Made by a program: the position numbers and the translations under genes. Below are positions 9,400 through 17,322 of a DNA stretch of 64,000 nt, one piece after another. Within the stretch, counting starts at the first letter, position 1, and the number at the start of each line of letters is the position of its first letter. Source of the stretch: GCA-2731375 sp964344935 (GTDB taxonomy: Bacteria; Pseudomonadota; Alphaproteobacteria; GCA-2731375); the NCBI GenBank assembly GCA_964344935.1, contig CAYFPL010000001.1, positions 1,054,001-1,118,000 on the forward strand. Reading direction: 5' to 3'. A model generated the notes under the pieces. The model searched no databases and was not told the DNA's origin. It saw nothing but the letters and a program-made list of their open reading frames with translations.

Positions 9400-10608
9400 C
9401 TATTGGAAGGCAAAGACATCTGGCCGGCTGTCCATCGCCGCCTTGATGGCGTCCGTGTACGCCCGCGCGCCATCCCTGTTGGGGTGACCGACGGAGGCGA
9501 TATAGGCCGTGGCCCATTTCAATCGATCTTCATCAATTTCCTGCCGCCAATCGTCTACGGCCCGGGCGCGTCTGTTCTGCAAGGGATCGATAACCCGGCC
9601 CAATTCGACCCTGGGCGGCCTTGCGGTAATCCGCCCGGCAAGCAGGGGCCAGATATAGGAGGCCTCGGCATAGATGCCGTGCTCGTCACCAAACCGCGGT
9701 ACGGCGACAAACGCATTGGGCACCGATTGCGCCGCCTCGGCCAGGTAGCGGGAGGACAGCTGCGTCCACAGAAATGATCTATCCACCAGGAAGCGCTTGC
9801 CCAGACGGCCGATAATCTCTGAAATCAGCAGGAATTTGACGGGATTGCTGATGATGGCGGCCATAGCGCCTGACGCCAGGGCGGAGATGATCATCCCGGT
9901 GCGGACCGATTTGACGATGTTCTTGCTGCCCCGTGTGATCAACGGGTAATAGCCGGTAACGATGATCGGCGTATCCTCGAATTCATCGCGAAGGCGTTTG
10001 AGGAACCGGCGCATGCGCACAAGACAGAAGCGGCGTACCAAGGCCTCGAATTCCGTTCGGTCAACGACTGGATTGAGTTTCTTGATCAACCTGCGGCCTT
10101 CATTGATGTTCTTGAGCTTGTCAAGGTTCGCTGTGGGAAAGGGCGAGAGGATCTGAAAAGCATCGAGATCGTTGATTCCGCCGTTGACCAGAATCAGGTC
10201 CGGCGGCCGGCGGGCATAGCTTCTAAAGTGCCTGGCCAGTGTTCTTTTGCGCTCCTGGTGCGCAGGCGGGTCCCAACCGTCGTTAACGGTCAAATAGTCG
10301 CGATAGGACGGCGGCCGCAACATGCCCTGCCTGCGGCTGTCGATGACGATATTCAACTGGGTATGCAGGTTCGGTGCCCAGACGGGAATCTCGCCCCATA
10401 GGAACGGATTGCGCACTGCATCCGATGCTCTTTGCGGATTCAAGCCAATCTTTGCACCGCTGTGGGCGAGGATATCCAGCGTGACGTCGTTCAGGTCCAG
10501 GCCGGTCCTGGACGCGACATGCCGTCTAATCGCAAAAGTGTAACGGTCCCGGGCACGCAGGCCCTGCCCCCACATGACGGAATCGCCCATCGCCAGGATC
10601 TTGTACAT
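9400..10608 (-). CDS. SGNH/GDSL-type hydrolase
   Basis: The 402-residue protein opens with MYKILAMGDSVMWGQG, the block I GDS motif with the likely nucleophile S10. Block III is recognisable as LILVNGGINDLDAF. The catalytic Asp/His of block V is probably near PNRDGARAYTDAI close to the C-terminus (H in SVGHPNRDG). No signal peptide is apparent. A hydrophobic stretch around residues 240-270 (ISALASGAMAAIISNPVKFL) is unusual for a soluble esterase and may be a membrane-associating insertion. It is the first gene of a likely operon with the patatin lipoprotein. Confidence 0.78.
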   Translation of the reverse strand: MYKILAMGDSVMWGQGLRARDRYTFAIRRHVASRTGLDLNDVTLDILAHSGAKIGLNPQRASDAVRNPFLWGEIPVWAPNLHTQLNIVIDSRRQGMLRPPSYRDYLTVNDGWDPPAHQERKRTLARHFRSYARRPPDLILVNGGINDLDAFQILSPFPTANLDKLKNINEGRRLIKKLNPVVDRTEFEALVRRFCLVRMRRFLKRLRDEFEDTPIIVTGYYPLITRGSKNIVKSVRTGMIISALASGAMAAIISNPVKFLLISEIIGRLGKRFLVDRSFLWTQLSSRYLAEAAQSVPNAFVAVPRFGDEHGIYAEASYIWPLLAGRITARPPRVELGRVIDPLQNRRARAVDDWRQEIDEDRLKWATAYIASVGHPNRDGARAYTDAIKAAMDSRPDVFAFQ

Positions 10609-10709
10609 GGCTGTGCCCTCCCCGCATGTCAGGGGAAAACGTTAACAGGTCAGTTTTGTCACGACAATTATTATGGAAACCGAATGCGCCCGCGCATTCC
10701 CGAAGTCGG

Positions 10710-11132
10710 CTAGGCCTCGACCGTCGTGGTTTCATGTTCCACGAACGCCATAACCATGTCACGCATGGTGACAATGCCGACCAATGTGCGATCGTGATCC
10801 ACCACCAGGGCCCGCGACAATCCGAAATTGCCCAGAAGTCGCACGCCATAGCGAATGTCCATGTCCTTGTCCAATGTGATCACCGGCTTTGACATGATCT
10901 CATAGACATCGACCCGATCAGGGGAATGGTTCTTGGCAATCACCTCCGTAGCAATATCGGAGACGACGACCAGTCCCAATTCGTCCCGTTCGTCGCGACG
11001 GTCGATGACTAGGGAAGAGACGGAATGCTGCCGCATCAGGCGCATGGCCTCGCGCACGGTGGTCATGGGATCGACCATATGCACATCCGTGCGCATGACC
11101 TCGCTCACTTGGATATAGGGGATCGTGCTCAT
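10710..11132 (-). CDS. CBS-domain pair protein of the DUF1538/PII-like operon
   Basis: A 140-residue Bateman module. CBS1 contains MTTVREAMRLMRQHSVSSLV and ELGLVVVSDIATEVI. CBS2 contains VITLDKDMDIRYGVRLLGN and LVGIVTMRDMVMAF. It is the last gene of a four-gene minus-strand operon and overlaps the PII-like gene by four bases (ATGA), so translation is probably coupled. Its place next to a PII-like protein and two membrane proteins suggests it senses nucleotides to tune transport. The sensing role is inferred from the domain type; nothing in the sequence identifies its ligand. Confidence 0.9.
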   Translation of the reverse strand: MSTIPYIQVSEVMRTDVHMVDPMTTVREAMRLMRQHSVSSLVIDRRDERDELGLVVVSDIATEVIAKNHSPDRVDVYEIMSKPVITLDKDMDIRYGVRLLGNFGLSRALVVDHDRTLVGIVTMRDMVMAFVEHETTTVEA

Positions 11133-11479
11133 ATCTGATCCTCGATTTCTTCTGTCAGGGTCTTCAATTGGGTTTTCAGGCCGACCGCGTCCTCGATCTC
11201 AATCTGAAAGGCGATACCGGCGCCTTGTTCTTCGTTAAAACGCCCAACGACGGCGATCTTTTCAAGGATTTCACGGCTCAACTGCTCAGCGACCAGGAAC
11301 AAAATGAGATCCCTTTGCCCGGTCAGGTTCAAGCCCATGAAGGTCTTTTCCGGAACCAGCCCCTCGCCCCTGGCCGATGTTATAACAGTAGCACCGGTGG
11401 CACCGGCCTGGCGGGCGGCGTCCAGGATCCGGTCTGTATGGCTGTCGTCGACCAGGGCCATCAGTAACTTGAACTTCAT
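11129..11479 (-). CDS. PII-like signalling protein
   Basis: The 116-residue protein has the ferredoxin-like layout of PII/GlnB-type trimers: first strand KFKLLMALVDDSHTDRILDA with its helix, GATGATVITSARGEG leading into a short T-loop-like stretch, and a second beta-alpha-beta half (RDLILFLVAEQLSREILEKI). It lacks the canonical GlnB T-loop with the uridylylated Tyr and the Walker-like loop, so it is a divergent PII-like protein rather than GlnB/GlnK. It lies one base downstream of a DUF1538 gene and overlaps the CBS gene. PII-like proteins often control the membrane transporter encoded beside them. Confidence 0.8.
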   Translation of the reverse strand: MKFKLLMALVDDSHTDRILDAARQAGATGATVITSARGEGLVPEKTFMGLNLTGQRDLILFLVAEQLSREILEKIAVVGRFNEEQGAGIAFQIEIEDAVGLKTQLKTLTEEIEDQI

Positions 11480-11480
11480 A

Positions 11481-12260
11481 TCATTCTCCTTTCGACCGGC
11501 GGCGCCGGCCCAGCCAGGCCCCGATCTGGGCGTAACTCATGACGGCGATGATCGGAAACAGGGACGCAAAGGCGATCAATCCGAAGCCGTCGAGCAGGGA
11601 GCTGCGGCCGGGAATTGTCGTGGCCAGGCCCAGGCCAAGGGCCGTGACAAGGGGTACTGTGACTGTGGATGTGGTCACGCCGCCTGAATCATAGGCCAGT
11701 GGAATGATGGTCCTATCAGTACGCATGGTCTGAATGATCACGATGATGTAACCAACGATTATATAGTAATGCAGCGGTGTACCGGTAACGATTCGATAGG
11801 TGCCCAAGCCCACGCCGAAAGCGACCCCGATGGCGACGGCAATACGCAGGCCCCAAACACCCACGGCGCCGCCCGAAACCTGGTTCGCCTTGATGGCGAC
11901 AGCGATCAGCGAGGGTTCGGCGATCGTGGTGGAGAACCCGATGGCGGCAGCGAACAGGTAGACCATGTAATAGTCCTGCCAGCGCACACCCTCTACCACC
12001 GCGCCAACGCCATGGATGAAGGCGGGATCGGTCAGTTGCTGGGCCATCAGCTTGCCCAATGGGAAGAGAGCCTGTTCCAGCCCGATCAAGAAGAAGCTCA
12101 ACCCCACGATGACATAGACGAATCCGATGATGATCTGCCGCAGGCGCGGCAGGGGCCGGCGGATCACCAAAAATTGGAAACCGAACAGGACGACAGCGAT
12201 GGGCAGGACGTCCCGGCAGGTGGCGATCGCGGTCCAAAAAAAGCTGGTCAAGGTTTCCAT
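11481..12260 (-). CDS. DUF1538 membrane protein (UmpB-like subunit of a putative cation/proton antiporter)
   Basis: The 259-residue integral membrane protein has about seven hydrophobic segments and the DUF1538 hallmark DSGGVTTSTVTVPLVTALGL followed by a DGFGLIAFASLFPIIAVM helix. It is paralogous to the next upstream gene (shared GGVTTSTVTVPLVTALG and GFGLIAFASL blocks). From memory, a DUF1538 pair (UmpA/UmpB) from a Halomonas species was described as a two-component Na+(Li+,K+)/H+ antiporter; applying that here is inference. A PII-like and a CBS protein follow in the same operon, so transport is probably regulated by small-molecule signals. Confidence 0.8.
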   Translation of the reverse strand: METLTSFFWTAIATCRDVLPIAVVLFGFQFLVIRRPLPRLRQIIIGFVYVIVGLSFFLIGLEQALFPLGKLMAQQLTDPAFIHGVGAVVEGVRWQDYYMVYLFAAAIGFSTTIAEPSLIAVAIKANQVSGGAVGVWGLRIAVAIGVAFGVGLGTYRIVTGTPLHYYIIVGYIIVIIQTMRTDRTIIPLAYDSGGVTTSTVTVPLVTALGLGLATTIPGRSSLLDGFGLIAFASLFPIIAVMSYAQIGAWLGRRRRSKGE

Positions 12261-12270
12261 CGTTCCACCC

Positions 12271-13017
12271 TTATCCCAGCGCCGACCACAACATGCCGAA
12301 CAGAAGAACGAAAATGATCGGCGTCAGGGAGGCAAAGGCGATCAGGCCGAAACCGTCCACCATGGGGTTGCGTCCCCGGATGGTGGTGGCCAATCCAACA
12401 CCCAGAGCCGTGACCAGAGGCACGGTGACAGTGGACGTGGTCACACCGCCTGAATCATGGGCGATACCGACAATGCTGGCCGGGGCGAAGAATGTGAGGA
12501 TGACAACGACGATATATCCGCCGATGATCAGATACTGCACCGGCCAGCCCTTGAGGATTCGAAAGACGCCGACTACCAGGGCAACGCCTACGGAAATCGC
12601 CACCGTAAATCTAAGGTAAAGGGCGTAGTCTGCCTTCGCAGCCACCGTGTCGCTGACGACACCGCCGGCGGCAGCAACGCTGGCGGCTTCCGCCGCCACG
12701 GCGATCAGGGCGGGCTCCGCCGCCGTGGTACCGAAACCCAGGGCAAAGGCGAAGGTCAGCAGCCAGAACAGGCTGCCTTTTCGCGCGAATGCGTTGGCCA
12801 TGCTCTCGCCGATGGGAAACAGGGCCAATTCCAGGCCTTGGATAAAGAGCGTCAGACCGATCAGGACGAACAGCAGTCCGATGAGGATTTCAGCGAGATC
12901 GGGGATCGGCTGACGCAGGACGACAAGCTGAAAGAAGGCAATGACGATCACAATCGGCGCAAGATCGCGGGCCGAATCGGCCACTAGACGAAGGAAACGC
13001 AACAGGCCCGTCTGCAT
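12271..13017 (-). CDS. DUF1538 membrane protein (UmpA-like subunit)
   Basis: The 248-residue membrane protein is the first gene of the DUF1538/PII-like/CBS operon. It carries the family signature DSGGVTTSTVTVPLVTALGV and a C-terminal GFGLIAFASLTPIIFVLLFG helix. N-terminal hydrophobic segments include LAPIVIVIAFFQLVVL and ILIGLLFVLIGLTLFIQG. The FALGFGTTAAEPALIAVAAE segment matches FSTTIAEPSLIAVAIK in its partner, confirming that the two are diverged duplicates. The gap to the second subunit is ten bases. A heteromeric antiporter, as reported for UmpAB, is the most concrete hypothesis. The start is taken as the first ATG; its ribosome site is weak. Confidence 0.8.
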   Translation of the reverse strand: MQTGLLRFLRLVADSARDLAPIVIVIAFFQLVVLRQPIPDLAEILIGLLFVLIGLTLFIQGLELALFPIGESMANAFARKGSLFWLLTFAFALGFGTTAAEPALIAVAAEAASVAAAGGVVSDTVAAKADYALYLRFTVAISVGVALVVGVFRILKGWPVQYLIIGGYIVVVILTFFAPASIVGIAHDSGGVTTSTVTVPLVTALGVGLATTIRGRNPMVDGFGLIAFASLTPIIFVLLFGMLWSALG

Positions 13018-13144
13018 GCCTCGTCCGGCTTATCCCTTTACGCGGGCATATTCCTGCCCCGCCGTTGTTGGTTGATGGCAACGCACCATCATCAAAGTCT
13101 AGCGGCTAGCCCGGGGCAAATCCATCCAAGATGGCCTGCCGGGG

Positions 13145-13999
13145 CTAGGCATAGGTACTGGCGATCTGACGCAACCCCTCCAAAGCCGTTTGCTGCACCT
13201 CGGCGTCCACGGGATCATCGCGGTAGACAAGAAACGCGGGACGCTCGAACGACGGCGCACCGGTAACCTCGTATAATTGCCCGTCCTCGATCCAAGGCTC
13301 CGCCGTGGCCCGGGCCAGATAGGCGGAACCGCCATGAGTTAGGACGTGGTTTAGGGCGACATTGGGTAACGGCACGGTCAAGCGCGGCAATTCCATTTCG
13401 GGAAATGCTTCGGCGTGGGAGGTGCGGAAGTCATAACTCCAATCGACGAAGACATAATCCTCAAGCCAATGGGACGTCACATCCCGGGACTGTGTCGAAA
13501 CCAGAATCAATTCATCCACATATAGGGTCTCAACCGTGATACCTGGCCTGGTCTGCGGCAGAAACAGGACGGCAATGTCCAACAGGGCATCATCCAATTG
13601 CCGCAACAGCAGATCCGAATAGCCTGATTCGATACGGATGGCTAAATCGCCATGCTGTTGGCGCATCCAACGCAACCATTCCAAGGCCAGCCATTCCGCC
13701 AGGGCCTGCTGAACGCCAAGGGCGCAGGCCGCCCTGATCTGGTCGGGCAACGCCAGGGTCTGGCGCCCCTGCTCCCAGGCACGCACGGCCACATCCGCAT
13801 GACGCTGAAGGCGCTGGCCGGCACCGGTCGCGGTGACGCCGTTTTTCATACGATTGAACAAGATACGGTCAAGGCGGTCTTCTAAGGCTTTGATGCGGGC
13901 GGAAACCGTTGACTGGCTGACGTTCAAGCGATCGGCGGTACGATGAAAACTACCCGTCTGCATGACATCCAGGAAGGTTCTGAGATGTTCGATGTTCAT
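13145..13999 (-). CDS. LysR-family transcriptional regulator
   Basis: The 284-residue regulator has an N-terminal winged helix-turn-helix (FLDVMQTGSFHRTADRLNVS QSTVS region, residues 9-33) followed by the LysR linker helix and a two-lobed effector-binding domain of about 190 residues. It is divergently transcribed from the TmpA/TmpB-like genes, with 120 bases between start codons containing a 19-base inverted repeat. The usual LysR logic would make it the activator of those genes and repressor of itself. The inducer would then be a quaternary-amine phosphonate or related compound, which is inferred from context only. Confidence 0.9.
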   Translation of the reverse strand: MNIEHLRTFLDVMQTGSFHRTADRLNVSQSTVSARIKALEDRLDRILFNRMKNGVTATGAGQRLQRHADVAVRAWEQGRQTLALPDQIRAACALGVQQALAEWLALEWLRWMRQQHGDLAIRIESGYSDLLLRQLDDALLDIAVLFLPQTRPGITVETLYVDELILVSTQSRDVTSHWLEDYVFVDWSYDFRTSHAEAFPEMELPRLTVPLPNVALNHVLTHGGSAYLARATAEPWIEDGQLYEVTGAPSFERPAFLVYRDDPVDAEVQQTALEGLRQIASTYA

Positions 14000-14019
14000 G
14001 GCATTGCCGCCTCATCTAG

Positions 14020-14038
14020 TGATCGTATTTTTCGATCA
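14020..14038. promoter_or_regulatory. Candidate LysR operator (inverted repeat)
   Basis: TGATCG and CGATCA arms flank a seven-base AT spacer (TATTTTT). This fits the T-N11-A type of LysR binding site and lies between the lysR start (13999) and the tmpA-like start (14120). Confidence 0.55.
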
Positions 14039-14119
14039 TACCTATCATAAAAATTCGCTTTTCTGATATTTGAAATTTCGGCAGCGTATCCCCGATTTGA
14101 TGCGGAATGGAGTACCGGA

Positions 14120-15337
14120 ATGTCGCTGCCGGACATTTCACAGCCAGAGATCACTAAAGTCGATAGCTCGCCCGTCCCGCCGCCCATGGGGGACCTCTAC
14201 CCATACGAAACGCATCACAGCATCCACGCCATCACCGTGGACCAAACCGACCCGCAGCTGTTGCACTTAGATTGGAGCGATGGTTGGCGGCAAAGCCTGC
14301 ACGCCCTGTGGTTGCGGGAACAATGTCCCTGCGCAGAATGCCGTCATCCTGCCAGCCTTGAACGGCTCCTCGATCAAGAGGCATACAGTCTCGATCTGCA
14401 GCCCGAACAAATGTCGATTACCGGCCGGCAAACCCTGTCCATTATCTGGCCCGACGGCGGCCACGCCAGCGCATATCAGGCGTGCTGGCTGCGGCATCAG
14501 GGGCGCCCGCCGGTCCAATTACCAAAGCGCCAGCCTTGGGGCGCGGATTTGGCCGAACGCCTGCCCCGCTTTGACTTTGCCGCCGTTGTCTCCGATGAAT
14601 CTGCGCTTTTGGCTTGGCTGGAATCATTGCGGCGGACCGGGCTGAGTTATGTGGTAGGGGCGCCGACCACGCCGGGCACGGTGCGCGAACTGGCCGGGCG
14701 CATCGGCAATGTGCGGGATACCAATTTCGGCGATGTCTTCCAGGTGGTGGCCCAGGCCGACGGCATCTCCAATGCTTATACCGCCGTTGAACTTCCCTTG
14801 CATGTTGACCTGCCGGCGCGGGAGTATCAGCCGGGCCTGCAGTTCCTTCATTGCCTGGTCAACGAGACCAAAGGCGGCAATTCGCTCTATTGTGACGGCC
14901 TGCATCTGGCAGAGCATCTGAGGGCAAGGGATCGAACCGCCTTCGAGATATTGGCCAAGACCCCCATATTGTTCCGTTATCACGACGAAGGCTGTGACTA
15001 TCAGATGCACGCGCCGTTAATCGGCCTTGATGACGATGGCGAGATTGGGGAAATCCGCTTCAATCCGTCCGTCATGACTACGGCAGACTGTCCCCAATCC
15101 GATTTCAGGGCATATCAGGACGCGTATCGGAAGTTCCTGGCGCTGACCAAGGATCCCCACCATCGCCTGGAAACCCGCATGCGGGCTGGCGAGATCGCCG
15201 TTTTCGACAACCGACGTATCCTGCATGGGCGAAAGGCCTTTGCCGAGGGAACGGGCCGGCGTCACCTCCAGGGTGCCTATGTGGAATGGGAAGACGCCGA
15301 TAGCCGTATCCGTGTCTTGCGTCGTCGATTGGGCTAA
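14120..15337 (+). CDS. tmpA: 2-(Trimethylamino)ethylphosphonate dioxygenase-like (TmpA; BBOX/TauD family)
   Basis: A 405-residue Fe(II)/2-oxoglutarate dioxygenase with the two-domain architecture of gamma-butyrobetaine hydroxylase. The N-terminal DUF971-like domain (residues about 45-125) keeps the zinc ligands C69, C71, C74 in LREQCPCAECRHP and a histidine in DGGHAS. The TauD domain has H228-x-D230 in PLHVDLPARE, the distal H369 in RILHGRKAF, and arginines at 380-381 for 2-oxoglutarate. Homologues called butyrobetaine hydroxylase were reassigned as TmpA when followed by a PhnZ-like HD oxygenase. Exactly that gene follows here after nine bases, so TmpA is preferred. True gamma-butyrobetaine or trimethyllysine hydroxylase remains the alternative. 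Confidence 0.72.
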   Translation: MSLPDISQPEITKVDSSPVPPPMGDLYPYETHHSIHAITVDQTDPQLLHLDWSDGWRQSLHALWLREQCPCAECRHPASLERLLDQEAYSLDLQPEQMSITGRQTLSIIWPDGGHASAYQACWLRHQGRPPVQLPKRQPWGADLAERLPRFDFAAVVSDESALLAWLESLRRTGLSYVVGAPTTPGTVRELAGRIGNVRDTNFGDVFQVVAQADGISNAYTAVELPLHVDLPAREYQPGLQFLHCLVNETKGGNSLYCDGLHLAEHLRARDRTAFEILAKTPILFRYHDEGCDYQMHAPLIGLDDDGEIGEIRFNPSVMTTADCPQSDFRAYQDAYRKFLALTKDPHHRLETRMRAGEIAVFDNRRILHGRKAFAEGTGRRHLQGAYVEWEDADSRIRVLRRRLG

Positions 15338-15357
15338 ACTGTATCCATGGATACAGT
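15338..15357. promoter_or_regulatory. Perfect 20-base palindrome over the tmpB-like start codon
   Basis: ACTGTATCCATGGATACAGT begins directly after the TAA stop of the dioxygenase gene and contains the ATG of the HD-oxygenase gene at its centre. In mRNA it would fold into a hairpin hiding the start codon; as DNA it could be an operator. No good Shine-Dalgarno site is seen in front of this ATG. Confidence 0.5.
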
Positions 15358-15886
15358 CAAATTTACCCAGATGAAGGACGGCGATGCCGCCGACTATCAG
15401 TTCCTCGACGGCCAAGAACGGGTTTTCGCGGCCCAGACCGCGGACAGGGTCCTAGCTGCACTGGCGGAATTGGAACACTCCATGTCAGGCTATCAGGTTT
15501 CGCGCCTGGAGCATTGCCTGCAGACCGCAACCAGGGCGCAGCGGGACGGCGCCGACGACGAGATGGTAGTAACCGCCTTGCTGCATGACATCGGCGACAC
15601 CCTGGCGCCCTGGAACCATGGCGCCTTGGCGGCGGCGATCCTGCAACCTTATGTGCGGGAAGAATGTGTCTGGATTGCGGCTCACCACGGCTTGTTCCAG
15701 AAGTATTATTACGCCCACCACATGGGCGGCGATCGCAACGAGCGGGAGAAATATAGCGGCCACCCCCACTACGTAGCCTGCGTGCATTTCTGCGAAGCCT
15801 GGGATCAGGCCTCCTTCGACCCCGGCTACGATAGCCAGCCGCTTGAAGAATTTGCCCCGCTGGTCAGGCGCATCCTCAACCGTTAG
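15347..15886 (+). CDS. tmpB: HD-domain mixed-valent di-iron oxygenase, TmpB/PhnZ-like
   Basis: The 179-residue HD-domain protein has the metal-binding pattern of PhnZ-type oxygenases: H56 in SRLEHCLQTATRA, H80-D81 in ALLHDIGD, then H91 and H113/H114 (AAHHGLFQKYYY) and a C-terminal aspartate in CEAWDQASF. These proteins are often labelled phosphohydrolases. PhnZ and TmpB instead cleave the C-P bond of 1-hydroxy-alkylphosphonates using O2. Directly following a TmpA-like hydroxylase, it most likely converts the hydroxylated trimethylaminoethylphosphonate to glycine betaine and phosphate. Its 3' end overlaps the convergent DUF3137 gene by four bases (TTAG). An alternative start lies at 15374. Confidence 0.75.
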   Translation: MDTVKFTQMKDGDAADYQFLDGQERVFAAQTADRVLAALAELEHSMSGYQVSRLEHCLQTATRAQRDGADDEMVVTALLHDIGDTLAPWNHGALAAAILQPYVREECVWIAAHHGLFQKYYYAHHMGGDRNEREKYSGHPHYVACVHFCEAWDQASFDPGYDSQPLEEFAPLVRRILNR

Positions 15887-17238
15887 GACGGCACGACATC
15901 AACGACTTCCAGGACCGTTTCCAACCGCCCTAGGATGGCGGCGAGATGGCGTGGGTCGTCCATGGCGGTGCCCGGGTCGGGATCCACGTCAAACCAATCC
16001 TTGCGCGTCTCGATAGCCAGAAAGAACCGGCCTTCGTCAAATGCAAAGCCCGGCACATCGGCCGGCGGTAGAGACCGCCGCAGTTCCATAATTTTGTCCA
16101 TGAACGCAGGGCTCAATTGGGTCCGGGCTGCGTCTATATCCTCGGCCGTGAGGGTGAAGTGTTCTTCGAATGTGGCATGCCCCAAGAGTGGCGCCTCCGT
16201 GCGGCGGGGCAAAATGATGGACAGTAAGCCCCGGTCCTCGATGCCTATGGTTCGGCTGTCGGCGCCAGCCGGCAAATCCAACATCAAAAGCAGAAAATTC
16301 TTGCTCAGCCGCGCCGTATTCTGTCCCAGTTTGCGGGGCGGGATAGTCGTCAGTTCGCCGAAAGAGAAGGCTCGGCCATGACGCGAGCCGCGGAACGCCG
16401 CCCCCAGCTTCAATTCGCGATAAGGCGGCAATAACCCCAGATCAAGGGCTTGTTGGGCGGAACCGAACACTGTGGCCGTGTTGTGGTCCGGGGCGTCGCC
16501 GCCGCCAAAATAATAGGTCAGGCCCAGATACCCGCCCAAATCGCGCAAGATTTCCTCGCGCCGTGTCGGCGAGGGGCGCCAGCGTAGAATGCCGGCACCA
16601 ATACCACACAGAAGCATTAGCAAGGCGAACGTAAAGAACGGCCAGCTTGGCGGACGCGCCGCCAGGCCCGAGAGGATCAATGCCAGCCCGGCCAGGGCCG
16701 CGGCCGGCACGCCCAACGCGGTCAACTTCCAATAATCCCATTCCGTTTTGCGGCGGATCTTTTCCACAGCCGCAAGAGAGGCTGCCAGGTTTTCCTGGAT
16801 GAAGTCGGCGAAATCCCGGGGCAAACCCCCGTCCGCACCGGAGTAAGCTGGCCCTCCGCCGCCTGGGCGGGAAAACCATAAACCGATCGCAAGGACCGAC
16901 ACCGCGGCCGCGCCCAAGAGAGAATATACCCATTGCGCCGATGCGGTCGGGACCTCCGTATGATGCTGATAATCCAAGCCCAGGCACAGCAGGCCGGCGA
17001 TGCCCAAGGAAATCAGTCCTCGGCCCAGGATTTCGGGCACCCGTGTAGAGTTCTGCAGCACCCGCGACATGGTCAGGGCATAGACAGCCAGCATGCCGAA
17101 CTGCAGAACAACCGATATGTGGGTTTCGGCCAGCACGCGCCAACCTGTGATAACGGCCATGCTAATGAGTGCGCCGACAATGGCGCCACGCACCTGTTGG
17201 CGGGGGATATCAAGGGCCGCAGCGACAGCCAGATGCAT
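15883..17238 (-). CDS. DUF3137 membrane protein
   Basis: The 451-residue protein has an N-terminal cluster of membrane helices (for example GAIVGALISMAVITGW, LQFGMLAVYALTM, LLGAAAVSVLAIGLWF), a second pair near residues 175-215, and a C-terminal soluble domain. The soluble domain carries the DUF3137 hallmark: FEEHFTLTAEDIDAARTQLS PAFMDKI. Function is unknown; family members resemble Galanin-like membrane proteins only by name and have no assigned activity. It lies on the minus strand between the TmpB-like gene (convergent) and a TauD-like dioxygenase gene 84 bases upstream. The N-terminus is unusually hydrophobic for the family and the start codon is not certain. Confidence 0.7.
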   Translation of the reverse strand: MHLAVAAALDIPRQQVRGAIVGALISMAVITGWRVLAETHISVVLQFGMLAVYALTMSRVLQNSTRVPEILGRGLISLGIAGLLCLGLDYQHHTEVPTASAQWVYSLLGAAAVSVLAIGLWFSRPGGGGPAYSGADGGLPRDFADFIQENLAASLAAVEKIRRKTEWDYWKLTALGVPAAALAGLALILSGLAARPPSWPFFTFALLMLLCGIGAGILRWRPSPTRREEILRDLGGYLGLTYYFGGGDAPDHNTATVFGSAQQALDLGLLPPYRELKLGAAFRGSRHGRAFSFGELTTIPPRKLGQNTARLSKNFLLLMLDLPAGADSRTIGIEDRGLLSIILPRRTEAPLLGHATFEEHFTLTAEDIDAARTQLSPAFMDKIMELRRSLPPADVPGFAFDEGRFFLAIETRKDWFDVDPDPGTAMDDPRHLAAILGRLETVLEVVDVVPS

Positions 17239-17322
17239 CGTCTAAACGCTCCCAGGGACTGAATTGGAACGCTGTTTTCTTAAACCGGGCAAGTCCGGTT
17301 GCAAATGACCAATATGGCGCAT

